From Gordonibacter sp034932485 (GTDB lineage: Bacteria; Actinomycetota; Coriobacteriia; Coriobacteriales; Eggerthellaceae): DNA of 64,000 bases. Of the stretch, positions 25,449 to 35,194 are shown in pieces. The notes below the pieces were generated by a model. It was not told the DNA's origin and did not search any database. It was given only the letters and a program-made list of their open reading frames with translations. The translations under genes were made by a program, and so were the position numbers. How positions within the stretch are numbered: position 1 is the first letter of the stretch; each line of letters starts with the position of its first letter. The DNA is taken from assembly GCA_034932485.1 (NCBI GenBank), contig JAYFOQ010000023.1:54402-118401 (forward strand), given 5' to 3'.

Positions 25449-25808
25449 CTACTCCTGTCCATCGTTTTTCAGGGCCCTCTCCTCGGCGTCCCGCAAAGCC
25501 TCGGCCTGTACGAGCGCCGTCAACTTGCTGCGCATTTGGGAAAGCTCAACCGTCGAGGAAAATTCGCGTATAACCAACGCCGCAATAACATACAAAAACA
25601 CGAAGTTCGCCGGTGATTGAATGGCGAACACATCGGAAAAGAAAAACGCAATCTCGGGGAATAACGCCAGCAAAACTAAACTTGCCGCAAAAAGGAACCA
25701 AAACGTGGAATCGGATATCTTTATTTCCGCATGGCGTATCTTACGCAAAATGAACGCAAGAGCAAAAAGCGCGCCTGCGACAAGCGCCATTCTGAACAAA
25801 AGGGTCAT
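25449..25808 (-). CDS. DUF2304-family small membrane protein
   Basis: 119 residues with three hydrophobic segments (about 3-20, 35-52, 60-82) and a charged coiled C-terminal tail. DUF2304 proteins commonly sit beside polyprenyl-phosphate-type GT2 enzymes in glycan clusters, exactly as here. Their biochemical role is unknown. I chose ATG 25808 because AGGAGGAA precedes it and it overlaps the GT2 stop (ATGA); an upstream start at 25826 would lie over that site. Confidence 0.82.
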   Translation of the reverse strand: MTLLFRMALVAGALFALAFILRKIRHAEIKISDSTFWFLFAASLVLLALFPEIAFFFSDVFAIQSPANFVFLYVIAALVIREFSSTVELSQMRSKLTALVQAEALRDAEERALKNDGQE

Positions 25809-26500
25809 TTCTTCCTCCTGAACCACTGGACCACGAGGATAGAAAGGCTCATGCGCAGCATATAGGAAACAGATTTCGTGAAGTTGAGATAGCTTTCACC
25901 TGCCGTGCGCTCGCGCATCTCCACTTGCACCTCTTCAACCTGATGGCCCCGGCGCATTAACAAGGATAACGTATCGGGCTCAGGACCGAAATCAGGCTCG
26001 CTGGCGAATAGGGGAATCATGGAGGAATCGAAAAGACGCATGCCCGAAGTGGGGTCTTGGACGCGCTTGCCAGTAGTCAATAAAATCATAGCCGTGATAA
26101 GAGCCGAACCCGCCATGCGCGCCGAAAAGGGTTTTTTTCGCGCAGAAAAGCGGGAGCCAATCACAATATTAGCACCCGCGCACTGGGCAACTTCGACCAT
26201 TTCGGCAATGTAAGCCGCTGAGTGCTGCCCATCAGCATCGAATTGAATCGCATAGTCGTAGCCATGGTTGTTGGCATATTTCATGCCCGTCTGAAAAGCA
26301 CCCGCAAGTCCCAAGTTGACTGGAAGCGAAACCAAGCGGTAGCCCCGCTCCTTACAAATGGCCGCCGTCGCATCTTTTGATCCATCGTTCACTACCACGT
26401 AATCGACATCGGGAGCGTTAAGACGCAAGTCCTCGATAGTTGAGACGATATTGCATTCTTCATTGTATGCCGGCACAACGGCTAGTACTCTTTTATCCAT
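25805..26500 (-). CDS. GT2 polyprenyl-phosphate-type glycosyltransferase
   Basis: 231 residues, single GT-A domain of the DPM1/GtrB kind but without C-terminal membrane helices. VLAVVPAYNEECNI begins the domain; VVVNDGSKDAT and QFDADGQH hold the nucleotide-sugar and metal sites. It probably charges undecaprenyl phosphate with a single sugar for use outside the membrane. DUF2304 directly follows, a frequent partner. The Shine-Dalgarno is weak. It starts the minus-strand operon 26500-23042. Confidence 0.88.
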   Translation of the reverse strand: MDKRVLAVVPAYNEECNIVSTIEDLRLNAPDVDYVVVNDGSKDATAAICKERGYRLVSLPVNLGLAGAFQTGMKYANNHGYDYAIQFDADGQHSAAYIAEMVEVAQCAGANIVIGSRFSARKKPFSARMAGSALITAMILLTTGKRVQDPTSGMRLFDSSMIPLFASEPDFGPEPDTLSLLMRRGHQVEEVQVEMRERTAGESYLNFTKSVSYMLRMSLSILVVQWFRRKK

Positions 26501-26621
26501 AAACTCATTCTACCCCATCCAAACACACGGGACATCCAAGGGAGAGAAAACCACTCATAAACAGCCCGATCTCGCCCGAATCATAGGCAAGAAAGAATAG
26601 GGTCTAGCGTCAATCTCATCG

Positions 26622-26627
26622 TATAAT
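26622..26627 (+). promoter_or_regulatory. -10 box of the 26662 glycosyltransferase
   Basis: A perfect TATAAT lies 35 nt before the TTG start. No convincing -35 was found. Confidence 0.35.
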
Positions 26628-26661
26628 AGGAAGCCCTCTCCAGCGAATAGGATAGACACCC

Positions 26662-27813
26662 TTGGAAACAGTACCTTGCATTTGCATTTTCTCCGCACTC
26701 TACCTACCGAGCATGGGAGGCGTAGAAACCTACACCTTCCACCTCGCCCGCGCACTTGTTGCACAGGGTAAACGAGTCATTGTCGTGACCTTGAACACTC
26801 AGGAGCAAAAGGAACATACGATAGAGGAAGGTGTCGAGATCATTAGGCTTCCCTGTTGGGGATTATTAAACAATCGTTATCCTCTTGCCAGAAGAAACAG
26901 AACCTACCGACAACTATGGAAATGGCTTAAACTCCAACCTATCGACTATGTCGCCGTAAATACGCGTTTCTACACTCATTCCTATCGAGGGCTTGCGTTT
27001 GCACGAAAAAAAGGGATCGCACCCCTACTCATCGAGCACGGATCAGCTCATTTAACCATGGGCAACCCTCTGATAGATGCGGGTATACAACTTATCGAGC
27101 ACGCCATCACAAATGCTGAGAGGCGTTTTCACGCTTCTCACTATGCGGTATCCGCCAAGGCGAGCGCCTGGCTTTCTCACTTTAATCTTCCATCACACGG
27201 CGAACTCTCCAACTCCATCGACGCCGACGCCTATGCAGCTAGTGCGTCATCACGCGATTTTCGCGTCGAGCTTAATCTTCCTGCAAATACCTTCGTAGTG
27301 GCCTTTGTAGGACGTCTCGTTGGCGAGAAAGGTATACTCGAGCTTGCGCAGGCGGTTCGAACGTGGACAAGCGACAAACCTCTTGTAGTTCTCGCAGCGG
27401 GCGAGGGCCCTTTGTGTGAAGTACTCAAGACATACGAAAGCAAGCGTTTCCGTCTTTTAGGTAAGCTTAGTCGCGAAGAGGTGGCCGCACTTTTTTCACA
27501 AGCAAACATAATGTGTCTGCCCTCGCGATCAGAAGGCTTCGCCACCTCCCTCCTCGAAGCGGCGGCATGCTATACACCCGCTATTATCACCAACGTAGGT
27601 GGGGTAGATGAACTCATACCCAACGACAAGTACGGAACTGTCATCCCCGATCGGAAGCCCGAAACTATTCGTAAGGCGCTTGAAGAGGCCGCCCAAAACC
27701 CGCCACGCACTGCAGCACAAGGACAAGAAGTTGGCAGACTCATAAGGACGTATTATTCATGGGATAAAACAGCACAACATGTTCTTACGGCATGTCAGCA
27801 AATCAAAAGCTAG
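26662..27813 (+). CDS. GT4 glycosyltransferase
   Basis: 383 residues of GT-B fold. SALYLPSMGGVETYTFHLARALV is the N-terminal glycine-loop region; FVGRLVGEKGILELAQAV, AAGEGP and PSRSEGFATSLLEAAA (EX7E) form the donor site. The start is TTG with only a weak purine-rich site upstream. It is transcribed alone, divergent from the DUF2304/flippase operon and convergent with the membrane protein at 27830. Probable role: one sugar addition in surface glycan synthesis. Confidence 0.88.
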   Translation: METVPCICIFSALYLPSMGGVETYTFHLARALVAQGKRVIVVTLNTQEQKEHTIEEGVEIIRLPCWGLLNNRYPLARRNRTYRQLWKWLKLQPIDYVAVNTRFYTHSYRGLAFARKKGIAPLLIEHGSAHLTMGNPLIDAGIQLIEHAITNAERRFHASHYAVSAKASAWLSHFNLPSHGELSNSIDADAYAASASSRDFRVELNLPANTFVVAFVGRLVGEKGILELAQAVRTWTSDKPLVVLAAGEGPLCEVLKTYESKRFRLLGKLSREEVAALFSQANIMCLPSRSEGFATSLLEAAACYTPAIITNVGGVDELIPNDKYGTVIPDRKPETIRKALEEAAQNPPRTAAQGQEVGRLIRTYYSWDKTAQHVLTACQQIKS

Positions 27814-27829
27814 GAAACAATCCATGACG

Positions 27830-29914
27830 CTACCCAGTTATCCGGTATAAACGCATGTCATCTTTACTTAATACGACTTCAAACCCCGGTGTAGTGTCAT
27901 CGATAGCTTCGATGCCTCGCCAGTTTTCACCATCCTCATACGTAAATAAATGTGGACTGTAAAACCTAGAATCTCCCTGATCAAGCATCAGCAAATACAC
28001 ACCGCCTACATTTGCTACCGCATCATGAACCATCTCATCTGATGCAATATCGACGAGATGGTTTCTAATAATTTTACTAGCCTCCGTCTCGTCCTCATCT
28101 CCATAGGTACGCAAATAGCGATAATAGGTACGCAACCCATCCGCAGCGTAAGCAAATGCACTTCCGTCATCGGGTACATTCAGTATCAAATCATCAGGCG
28201 ATACCATTTGTTTTACTTCTTGCACAAACTCACGTTCTTTAGCGTCATAGACATGAGATTCGTTTATATCGTTTTCCCAACGAAGCGCAGAAAGAACCGC
28301 GTCAAGCGCATCTTTCTCGGGTCTTTCATCCACCTTGACAACCGATGGCCCAAAGGTGATAAGGAGGAATGCAGCCACAACAACACATCCACTAACCGTA
28401 GATATTTCACAAACCTTCATATCCGACCGCATCCTACCGACAAGGCGGCAGATCGCCCAGAACACTACCCACAAGCCTATACTAGCCAAAGGAATAGCAA
28501 ACAAGGTGGAAGAAGCCGCTACGCGGAATGAATCCGTATACCAAAATCCTGTAAGTAAATGCTGTAAAAATCCATCCGAAGACGCTCCCACTACGTACAT
28601 CGCGACCACGATCGCATACGAACAGGTAATCCACAGATGCTCCCGGTGACGCAAGGTATAGAGCCCTCCCGTCACTACCAATATCGCAAGCGCAATCTGG
28701 GTGCCACCCGCACGAAAGCCTAGCAACAGCGCATCAGTGAAAGCCTGAAGCTTTGAAAACTCTGCTGGCCAAGAATGAGAAACTACTGCCTGTAAAAAAG
28801 GAGCTTTAAATAAAGCATACCAAATCAGAGCAATACACAAGCACGCGGCAATTCCCATACTAAGCTGAGCAATTCGCTTCCGACCGCCCGACAAAGTAAA
28901 AAAATCAACCGCACGTACAGTCTGACGCACGCAAAAAGGAATAAGCAACGTTCCCGTCGTAAACACAGCGTTCGGCTGCGTGAACGCGCAACAAAGCACT
29001 CCAACACAAAACAGCGCAATGGATACCACCCGAGAAACCTTACCCACCCCTTGCGAAAATATACTCAAGAAACAAAAGAGGAGCAAAGGCACCAAGCAAA
29101 GCGAGATTACATTGGGATACAGTGGACCAAAAAAAAGGAGCATCCAAGGAAACGCCGAAAAGGCTAACACGCAGAGCGAACCAAAAGCCACAGTACCTGG
29201 AGATTTGGGAAAAAGAACTCGCATGAGGATAAACATACTTGCCGGTAGAACCACCGCAACAAAAAGAAAGTTTATCGCATTTGCCGCAAGCATAGACGAC
29301 ACACCGAGCGCACTGACCAACAAAGCCGCCATGCAATTCCAAGCGGTAGGATAAAATCCAGACCCCGGCAATGGATTAATAACCGCATCGGAGGTCGTAG
29401 CGTACAGCGTTGCGGAAAATGGCGACCAGTTGCCCGAGTCGACAAAGCCGCTTGTGACTCCCAAATGATGAATATTATCGTATGCCTGAACAAACGAGTC
29501 TGGTCCTTGCAGAGTACCCGCAAAACACACTCCGCTTACCACCAAACCAACCAACACATACAACCCCAACCCCGCCCAATCCGAGAGCCACCAGGGACCT
29601 CCACCTAAACGGGGCTGAGCATCAGGTGAAAACCGTGCCCCCACGCGAATCGTTTTACCACGGCCCACCCAAGAGCCGACAGCAAACACAATAGCGCTCA
29701 TCAAAAGAAGCGGAAACGAGAGAGTCACCCACGAACTAAACACACCAGACTTTGCATAAAGCAAGCACATCGCAATGTAGGCCGGAATGGAAATCAGCGG
29801 AGCACACATGAGAGAAGTCAAACCGGGCAGACGAAACGCTCGTAAGAACAAGAATCCAGGAAGATACAAAAATAATGCCGCAAGCAAAACCGAACTAATG
29901 AACATCACCCACAT
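27830..29914 (-). CDS. Large GT-C-like membrane protein (DUF6541-like)
   Basis: 694 residues. About 13-15 hydrophobic segments fill 1-550, and a soluble domain of about 140 residues ends the protein. FDxD-like acidic residues are scattered, but GPDSFVQAYDNIHHLG in the first large extracytoplasmic loop holds an Asp typical of GT-C catalytic loops. It resembles DUF6541, found in actinobacterial glycan clusters. A polyprenyl-phosphate-dependent transferase (or polymerase) at the outer membrane face is a reasonable reading, not proven. ATG 29914 follows AGGGAGAA. Divergent from the GT2 gene at 30047. Confidence 0.7.
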   Translation of the reverse strand: MWVMFISSVLLAALFLYLPGFLFLRAFRLPGLTSLMCAPLISIPAYIAMCLLYAKSGVFSSWVTLSFPLLLMSAIVFAVGSWVGRGKTIRVGARFSPDAQPRLGGGPWWLSDWAGLGLYVLVGLVVSGVCFAGTLQGPDSFVQAYDNIHHLGVTSGFVDSGNWSPFSATLYATTSDAVINPLPGSGFYPTAWNCMAALLVSALGVSSMLAANAINFLFVAVVLPASMFILMRVLFPKSPGTVAFGSLCVLAFSAFPWMLLFFGPLYPNVISLCLVPLLLFCFLSIFSQGVGKVSRVVSIALFCVGVLCCAFTQPNAVFTTGTLLIPFCVRQTVRAVDFFTLSGGRKRIAQLSMGIAACLCIALIWYALFKAPFLQAVVSHSWPAEFSKLQAFTDALLLGFRAGGTQIALAILVVTGGLYTLRHREHLWITCSYAIVVAMYVVGASSDGFLQHLLTGFWYTDSFRVAASSTLFAIPLASIGLWVVFWAICRLVGRMRSDMKVCEISTVSGCVVVAAFLLITFGPSVVKVDERPEKDALDAVLSALRWENDINESHVYDAKEREFVQEVKQMVSPDDLILNVPDDGSAFAYAADGLRTYYRYLRTYGDEDETEASKIIRNHLVDIASDEMVHDAVANVGGVYLLMLDQGDSRFYSPHLFTYEDGENWRGIEAIDDTTPGFEVVLSKDDMRLYRITG

Positions 29915-30046
29915 AAAAGCGTTCTCCCTTGCCTCTTGTTATCATCGTCCGTATTTTACGCTATCATAGACGATATTCTGCAAGTTATTCGGAAGCCCTT
30001 TGCCGCAATAAACCAAGCGGGCAAATCGGCCGGAGGAACCAACCCT

Positions 30047-31156
30047 ATGGAAACATCCCAGAACCTCGTATCGGTCATCATCCCGATCTGCAATGCTGCA
30101 CCCTATCTCGACCAAGCGCTCGACAGCGTTCGGGGCCAAGCGTACCAAAACCTCGAGATCATCTGCCTCAACGATGGCAGTACCGACACCTCGCTTGACA
30201 TCATGCGTGCCCATGCCGCCAAGGACAATCGTATTATCGTAATCAACAAACAAAACGAGGGATACGGCGCCACCTGCAACCGTGGCCTTCGGGAGGCAAG
30301 AGGTACTTGGGTATCCATTTTCGAGCCAGACGACTGGATTGAATCGAATATGTATTCCGACATGCTTGCATTTGCTGAAAAATTTGATGAGCCCATAGAT
30401 ATAATAAAGACTCCTTATTGGCGCATCTGGATGCCAGATACACGGCAACAACGGAAGATAAACTGTAGCTATCGAAGCCGCGTCAACCCACCGAAGCAGC
30501 CTTTCGCTATTGGCGATGCCGCACACTTACTTACCCACCACCCATCCATTTGGTCTGCCCTGTATCGCAAAGAATTCCTCGACACTCACGACATCCGCTT
30601 TCGCGAGTTTCCGGGTGCGGGATGGGCGGATAATCCCTTTCTTATTGAAACCCTCTGCCAAAGCAAAAATATCATTTATCTTGATCAGCCCCATTACTGC
30701 TATCGCGAAGAAACGCCTGAGAAATCGGAATCTTTCGCACGCAAAAATACACTCCTACCCCTTTCTCGTTGGAATGACATGATGGATGAGCTCGAACGTC
30801 TCGACGTGCACGACAAATCCATATTACGTGCCCACAATAGCCGAGGTTTTACTTACCTAAGTGGCATTATTGAAGTGGTCGACTTATCACACAATGAGGT
30901 TCGTGAAGCAGCAACATATATGTTCAAGCGAATGGACCCTAATCTCGTCATCAAGGATCCCGAAATCTCTCCTGGATGCAAACGTATGTTTGCAGAATTA
31001 CTTGGACTGCCAGAACCAAAGATCAAGCGACTTCCCTATTTAAAAGGACTTTTCAAAGAGGGAGTATACAGTCTAAAAAATTCTGGGGTCACTTTCACGG
31101 TACTCTCTATAAAGAATTATGTATTAAAGAAAAGCAAGCGGGACGGGACCGTATAA
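30047..31156 (+). CDS. GT2 glycosyltransferase
   Basis: 369 residues. The GT-A domain starts LVSVIIPICNAAPYLDQALDS; CLNDGSTDTSLDIM and FEPDDWIE carry the nucleotide-sugar and DxD-like sites. The C-terminal third is helical and basic, as in EpsH/CpsJ-like enzymes. I chose ATG 30047 because GGAGGA lies about 9 nt upstream; the in-frame frame from 29936 adds 37 untypical residues. It closes the first glycan region just before the IS66 remnant. Confidence 0.88.
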   Translation: METSQNLVSVIIPICNAAPYLDQALDSVRGQAYQNLEIICLNDGSTDTSLDIMRAHAAKDNRIIVINKQNEGYGATCNRGLREARGTWVSIFEPDDWIESNMYSDMLAFAEKFDEPIDIIKTPYWRIWMPDTRQQRKINCSYRSRVNPPKQPFAIGDAAHLLTHHPSIWSALYRKEFLDTHDIRFREFPGAGWADNPFLIETLCQSKNIIYLDQPHYCYREETPEKSESFARKNTLLPLSRWNDMMDELERLDVHDKSILRAHNSRGFTYLSGIIEVVDLSHNEVREAATYMFKRMDPNLVIKDPEISPGCKRMFAELLGLPEPKIKRLPYLKGLFKEGVYSLKNSGVTFTVLSIKNYVLKKSKRDGTV

Positions 31157-31341
31157 AACAAATGCTTCTACAAAGAAAGTAAGCAGCCGACAAAGACGAG
31201 CATGCGGTATGTGATATTACCACAGTCTAATAACGCACTTTAGGTATGTCGTCTTTGAGCTTACGTAAGCGTCATAACTGTCGCGTCTTCAGGGGCTTAG
31301 CTACATAGTCGACGATCACCACAATCAAGTAGGAGGTTGCG

Positions 31342-31725
31342 GTGAACATAAACAAACGCAGGAGTATATGGGCTGACCGTATCGAGCGGGGCCTGTCGTA
31401 CGATCCATCAATCGAGCAATGGTACCATCTGAACCATGTTTGCCGGTTGACGCTCTATAGGTGGATGGCCGAATTCCTCAAACCTGAACCAAGTCGTTTT
31501 CCACGACGCCCCAGTGTCGCCAGCAACTGGATCTCCGTTACACGTGATGGTATCGATGATATTCACGCGATCGTCCCGTCTGCTATTGCTGCTTCTTCGG
31601 TGCCGTCGCCCGCAAGTAAACCGGATGTACGGTTTCCCGTCCCTGAAACCGATGGCAAAACCATCTTCGCATCCCAGTCGCCAGTCTCACTTCCCATACG
31701 CGCGCTTGGTAAACGTCAAACCTAA
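31342..31725 (+). pseudogene. Degenerate IS66 accessory protein (TnpA-like)
   Basis: The first ~50 residues of this 127-residue frame (RRSIWADRIERG, IEQWYHLNHVCRLTLYRWMAEF) follow the W-x3-I...W...YRW pattern of the small helix-turn-helix accessory protein that opens IS66 elements. Its position, 77 nt inside the left end, is right. The rest is low-complexity and off-pattern, and no other IS66 gene follows, so it is scored as broken. Confidence 0.45.
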
Positions 31726-31797
31726 CGGGTAAAAGCGCGGCAGCGACCTCTTGAGATAATCGGTAAATCTATCGGAGATTTATGGGTCGGACCCGCT

Positions 31798-31832
31798 TAA
31801 GCGTCTAAACGACCGCGTCTTTTAGACGCTTA
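31798..31832. repeat. Perfect 12-bp inverted repeat in the IS66 remnant
   Basis: TAAGCGTCTAAA pairs with TTTAGACGCTTA around an 11-nt loop. A second hairpin at 31967-32000 (CTAGGGCTC arms, extended by ATC/GAT) lies 135 nt on. Both survive in DNA that no longer codes. Confidence 0.55.
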
Positions 31833-32437
31833 CTGTTGGCGCTCTCGATCTCAATGATCTTAACCCCTATGAGCAAGGCAACGAATACCCTGTCGATATT
31901 CAACCAATCGTGACAACGACAATCTATGACACCGTCGTAACAACTGAGTGCTTCTAAGACTTATCTCTAGGGCTCGATCAGCAATGCGATTGAGCCCTAG
32001 GAATCAATATATTGTGGTCAGCTGCCGGTAACTCGTAATGCGTGTCGGTGACATGGAACGCTGTACCGATGGCGCGGAACGCCCGCCGGTTCCCTCGGAA
32101 TAATCAGTTTTAACGCTTACAACTCTCGGAGGTTTCTACGCGAAAGCGCGAACCATCCGGGAGTTTTCTATTGCGCGGTAGTTTTAACGCTTACGCTGTT
32201 TTTCGATTATGAAATGATATGCGAAGAACCAACCTTTAGTGGTTACTGCCAATTTCTCCACTCGCATCAAAAGGGGCAACCAAAATTGATGTTAGGAAAA
32301 GGATTACCAACAAATAAACCGACTGACGACTCGCCAAATCCTTTTGAAGTTTATGAACAAGGATTCAGCATCGCTATTCTCCATCAACAATACCTACATT
32401 TTGAAACCACCATTCGGATGTGCCTCGCTTGCAATGA

Positions 32438-35149
32438 CTAATAAAACGAGTCTCGCAAGCCCTCAACATAAATTGCCTGTCCATTTTTGTAATAAGTACG
32501 CTGTGCAGCTGCCGATCTTAAGCCAGTCCACCACGACCGTGGTTCTATGTAATCAAACCACTCTGGCTGAATACCATAAATATCTACCTGTAAAGTATTC
32601 CCAGGGGTATTGGTAACAATCTTTACAGGGAAATCGAAGTCGTTTCTTACCCGAAAATCTGATGATCCGAAATCAACCATCGCATCAAGGCCAATTGGAA
32701 CGTACGTTGACGGAACACTATGATTTCGCCTTTCTACAATGGTTAAACCCGCCCTAATCGAAGCGCCATACAGCGTTGTTGACGACTGGCAGATTCCTCC
32801 ACCATAACCGGAACCCCCAACCACCCCCGCAAGCAAATACCCCTGCGCAGCACCGCAAGGTCCGGCTACTCCGAAAAAGGACATGGTTTGACCCGGCCAA
32901 ATTACATAGCCATTGAACGAATTCAGGGCACGCTGCATGTTATACGTTCCCGCATAGCTGTTCGTAGAATATGTTGTAAACGAAGCTATTTTGTCCGAAA
33001 AATTCTCAGGAACGTAAGTGCTAGCATCCAGCCTAAACTGCTGAGAGGCGCTACCATCCGTTGTTCGAATGGTGACATTCTGTCCATTCGAAGACCCGTT
33101 CCCATCGACAGTAAGCGACAGATTTCCAAGCGCTGAAACCAACGAATATTTTCCACCCCCAATGTAGTCAACTCGCCAAAACTGATTAAGAGAATTCGCA
33201 GTTTCCCATTGCTGCACATTTGTTCCTGGCACAGCGCTTCGTTCAGCCACATCAAGAACCTTCTTTGATCGTGCATTTTCGACAACAAATAAGCCATTTT
33301 CAACTGAGCGAAGATTCCATTTTTGAGCACCAGAATCATTGTATTCGTAGACTTGAACATTTGCGCCATTTGCGCGAGACCCAGCCGCCACATCAAGGGC
33401 GCAACCACCACTTGATCGCAACACAAAGGTCCCATTACCGATAACGTTAACCTTTTCCACCATAAACGCTTGTGAAGCTGTCCCATTTTGTTTGTAGGCA
33501 CCAATGTTGTTGCCATCCCAGTCTCCAGCACCACTCACGTCAAGAGCAAGACCGCTCTGATTGTTGACAAAAGAAACGCCGCCACTTCCTGAAGCAACTA
33601 AACGCCACTGCTGATCAGCAGCATTCGTTACCGCCTCAGCCGCCTGCACAACATTATTCCCTCTTTGCGTAAGCCGATGTCCTGAACACAAGACCTCTAT
33701 GGTGTACACGCCCTTTTCGTCAGACTGCCGCAACTTGAAACGCTGCGCCGCAGAGCCATTCCATGACCAAAGTTGCAAGTTTGCACCCCCCGATGCAGAT
33801 CCAGCTGAGATATCAAGTGACCTACCTGAGCCCACCTTACTTTTTATGCTGTAATAACCTTCATCCAATAAAGATTCGACCGAGACCAAATTCCAACGCT
33901 GAGCAGCCGATCCATTATCGGTATACGCCTGCAAAGGAGTGCCATTCGCTGCGTCTCCCCAGCGCACATCAAGTGCTTGAGCGTTTGACCTACAAATAAA
34001 AGATACGCTACCATCGTCGTTCTGTCGAACAATCCATCTCTGATTATTGTTATTCCCATTAGTATCCCACTGGTGAACCTTTGCACCTGGAATCAAATTT
34101 CCCTGATTTACATCGAGAGATTTTCCTGAATGAACAGCAGTAATATGATAAAAGCCCTCTTCGTCCATCTGCACGAGAAACCGCTGCGCTAAGGAATGAT
34201 TAGAGTTATATATTTGCGCTATTGCACCATTATTAATACTTGCAGCGGAAATATCAAGGCTTTTCTCGGCTGCCAATACACTGTTAATTTCATATATGCC
34301 ATCCGCTATCGTCCTACCACCTTCCGCTGGGGCCACAGCACCAACGAAGCTAAACTTTTGAGCCTTAGAATCGTTAGCTTCATATACCTGCAACTTGCTT
34401 CCATCGCAATCGCTAGCTCCGCTTATATCAAGAACCAATCCAGCTCTCAAGGCACTTTCAAGGGCATAAGTCCCATCATTATTGGCAACAACATGCCACT
34501 TTTGAGCTTTTGAGTCATTCGACGCATACTGCCAAACGGGGGTTCCAGACTCTTTTGAGGCACTCACAACATCTAAAACTTTACCTGATTGGATATTTGA
34601 TATTACGGCGTAGCCGTCTGAACCAACGCTAACCTTAAATCTCTGCGCGCTAGACATATTGGAAGTCCATAACTGAATAAGGGCTCCATCGTAAAAAGAC
34701 CCTCCCGCAACATCGAGCACTCGCGTCGCACTAACGGCTGACTTAATAAGATAAGCACCTTCTGCAATCGGACATGAAACTACGGAGCTGTTCTCACCAG
34801 AGCTATTCAGTGACGCGTCGGAAGCTGACTCAACGGCATCCTTGCCTTTCTTATCCTTCAACACTGCCACATCTCCACCATCGCCGTGGTCGAATTCTCT
34901 ACCATTGTCGCCTTGTATTCCGGAATCTTCACCTGCCTCTGGCGCTGATTCGTCCATTTTTTCTTCATCTGAATCATCACTCAAAATCGGGTCTTTGTTA
35001 CCCGGATCAGGAATTATTTGATCGGGTGCTGTCGTGCCTTTATCGGCAACAGAATCAACCGTAACAGCCAAGGCCACCGACGGAAGACAAAGGGATACCC
35101 CAAGCAGCATCGAAAGCCCTCCGTGCACTATTGCTCGAGAACACCTCAT
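32438..35149 (-). CDS. Secreted ricin-type lectin repeat protein with C-terminal VanW domain
   Basis: 903 residues. A signal peptide (about 1-28, ending PSVALA) is followed by a Ser/Asp/Glu-rich linker. Twelve ricin-B-type repeats follow, each marked by xxAQ-R/K-F/W (SSAQRF, SKAQKW, SLAQRF and so on), enough for four beta-trefoils. The last ~170 residues form a VanW domain (GQTMSFFGVAGPCGAAQGY, GGSGYGGGICQSSTTLYGA), a module of unknown chemistry found in cell-envelope proteins. No LPxTG or membrane anchor is present, so the lectin array may tether it to a surface glycan. I chose ATG 35149 for its AAGGAG site; the frame opens 13 codons earlier. Third in a minus-strand trio. Confidence 0.85.
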   Translation of the reverse strand: MRCSRAIVHGGLSMLLGVSLCLPSVALAVTVDSVADKGTTAPDQIIPDPGNKDPILSDDSDEEKMDESAPEAGEDSGIQGDNGREFDHGDGGDVAVLKDKKGKDAVESASDASLNSSGENSSVVSCPIAEGAYLIKSAVSATRVLDVAGGSFYDGALIQLWTSNMSSAQRFKVSVGSDGYAVISNIQSGKVLDVVSASKESGTPVWQYASNDSKAQKWHVVANNDGTYALESALRAGLVLDISGASDCDGSKLQVYEANDSKAQKFSFVGAVAPAEGGRTIADGIYEINSVLAAEKSLDISAASINNGAIAQIYNSNHSLAQRFLVQMDEEGFYHITAVHSGKSLDVNQGNLIPGAKVHQWDTNGNNNNQRWIVRQNDDGSVSFICRSNAQALDVRWGDAANGTPLQAYTDNGSAAQRWNLVSVESLLDEGYYSIKSKVGSGRSLDISAGSASGGANLQLWSWNGSAAQRFKLRQSDEKGVYTIEVLCSGHRLTQRGNNVVQAAEAVTNAADQQWRLVASGSGGVSFVNNQSGLALDVSGAGDWDGNNIGAYKQNGTASQAFMVEKVNVIGNGTFVLRSSGGCALDVAAGSRANGANVQVYEYNDSGAQKWNLRSVENGLFVVENARSKKVLDVAERSAVPGTNVQQWETANSLNQFWRVDYIGGGKYSLVSALGNLSLTVDGNGSSNGQNVTIRTTDGSASQQFRLDASTYVPENFSDKIASFTTYSTNSYAGTYNMQRALNSFNGYVIWPGQTMSFFGVAGPCGAAQGYLLAGVVGGSGYGGGICQSSTTLYGASIRAGLTIVERRNHSVPSTYVPIGLDAMVDFGSSDFRVRNDFDFPVKIVTNTPGNTLQVDIYGIQPEWFDYIEPRSWWTGLRSAAAQRTYYKNGQAIYVEGLRDSFY

Positions 35150-35194
35150 CAAAGCATCTCCTTCATTAGCCGAAGCCATCAAAATCACTAAAGC

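Larger units (their letters stand above)
31265..32194. mobile_element. IS66-family remnant (about 930 bp, MITE-like)
   Basis: The left end GTAAGCGTCATAACTG... (31265 on) and the reverse complement of the right end (32194 leftwards, GTAAGCGTTAAAACTA...) match at 17 of 21 bases and start GTAAGCG, the usual IS66-family terminus. A second right-end-like copy ends at 32120. Inside are a broken accessory-protein frame and three hairpins; no TnpB or TnpC transposase survives. Flanks 31257-31264 and 32195-32202 do not match, so no target duplication remains. The span is otherwise non-coding. Confidence 0.6.

Noticed and set aside
32214..32441. 75-residue plus-strand frame after the IS66 remnant
   Set aside because: No ribosome site, no recognisable family, and it ends over the lectin gene's 3' end; 32195-32437 shows nothing else I can support.
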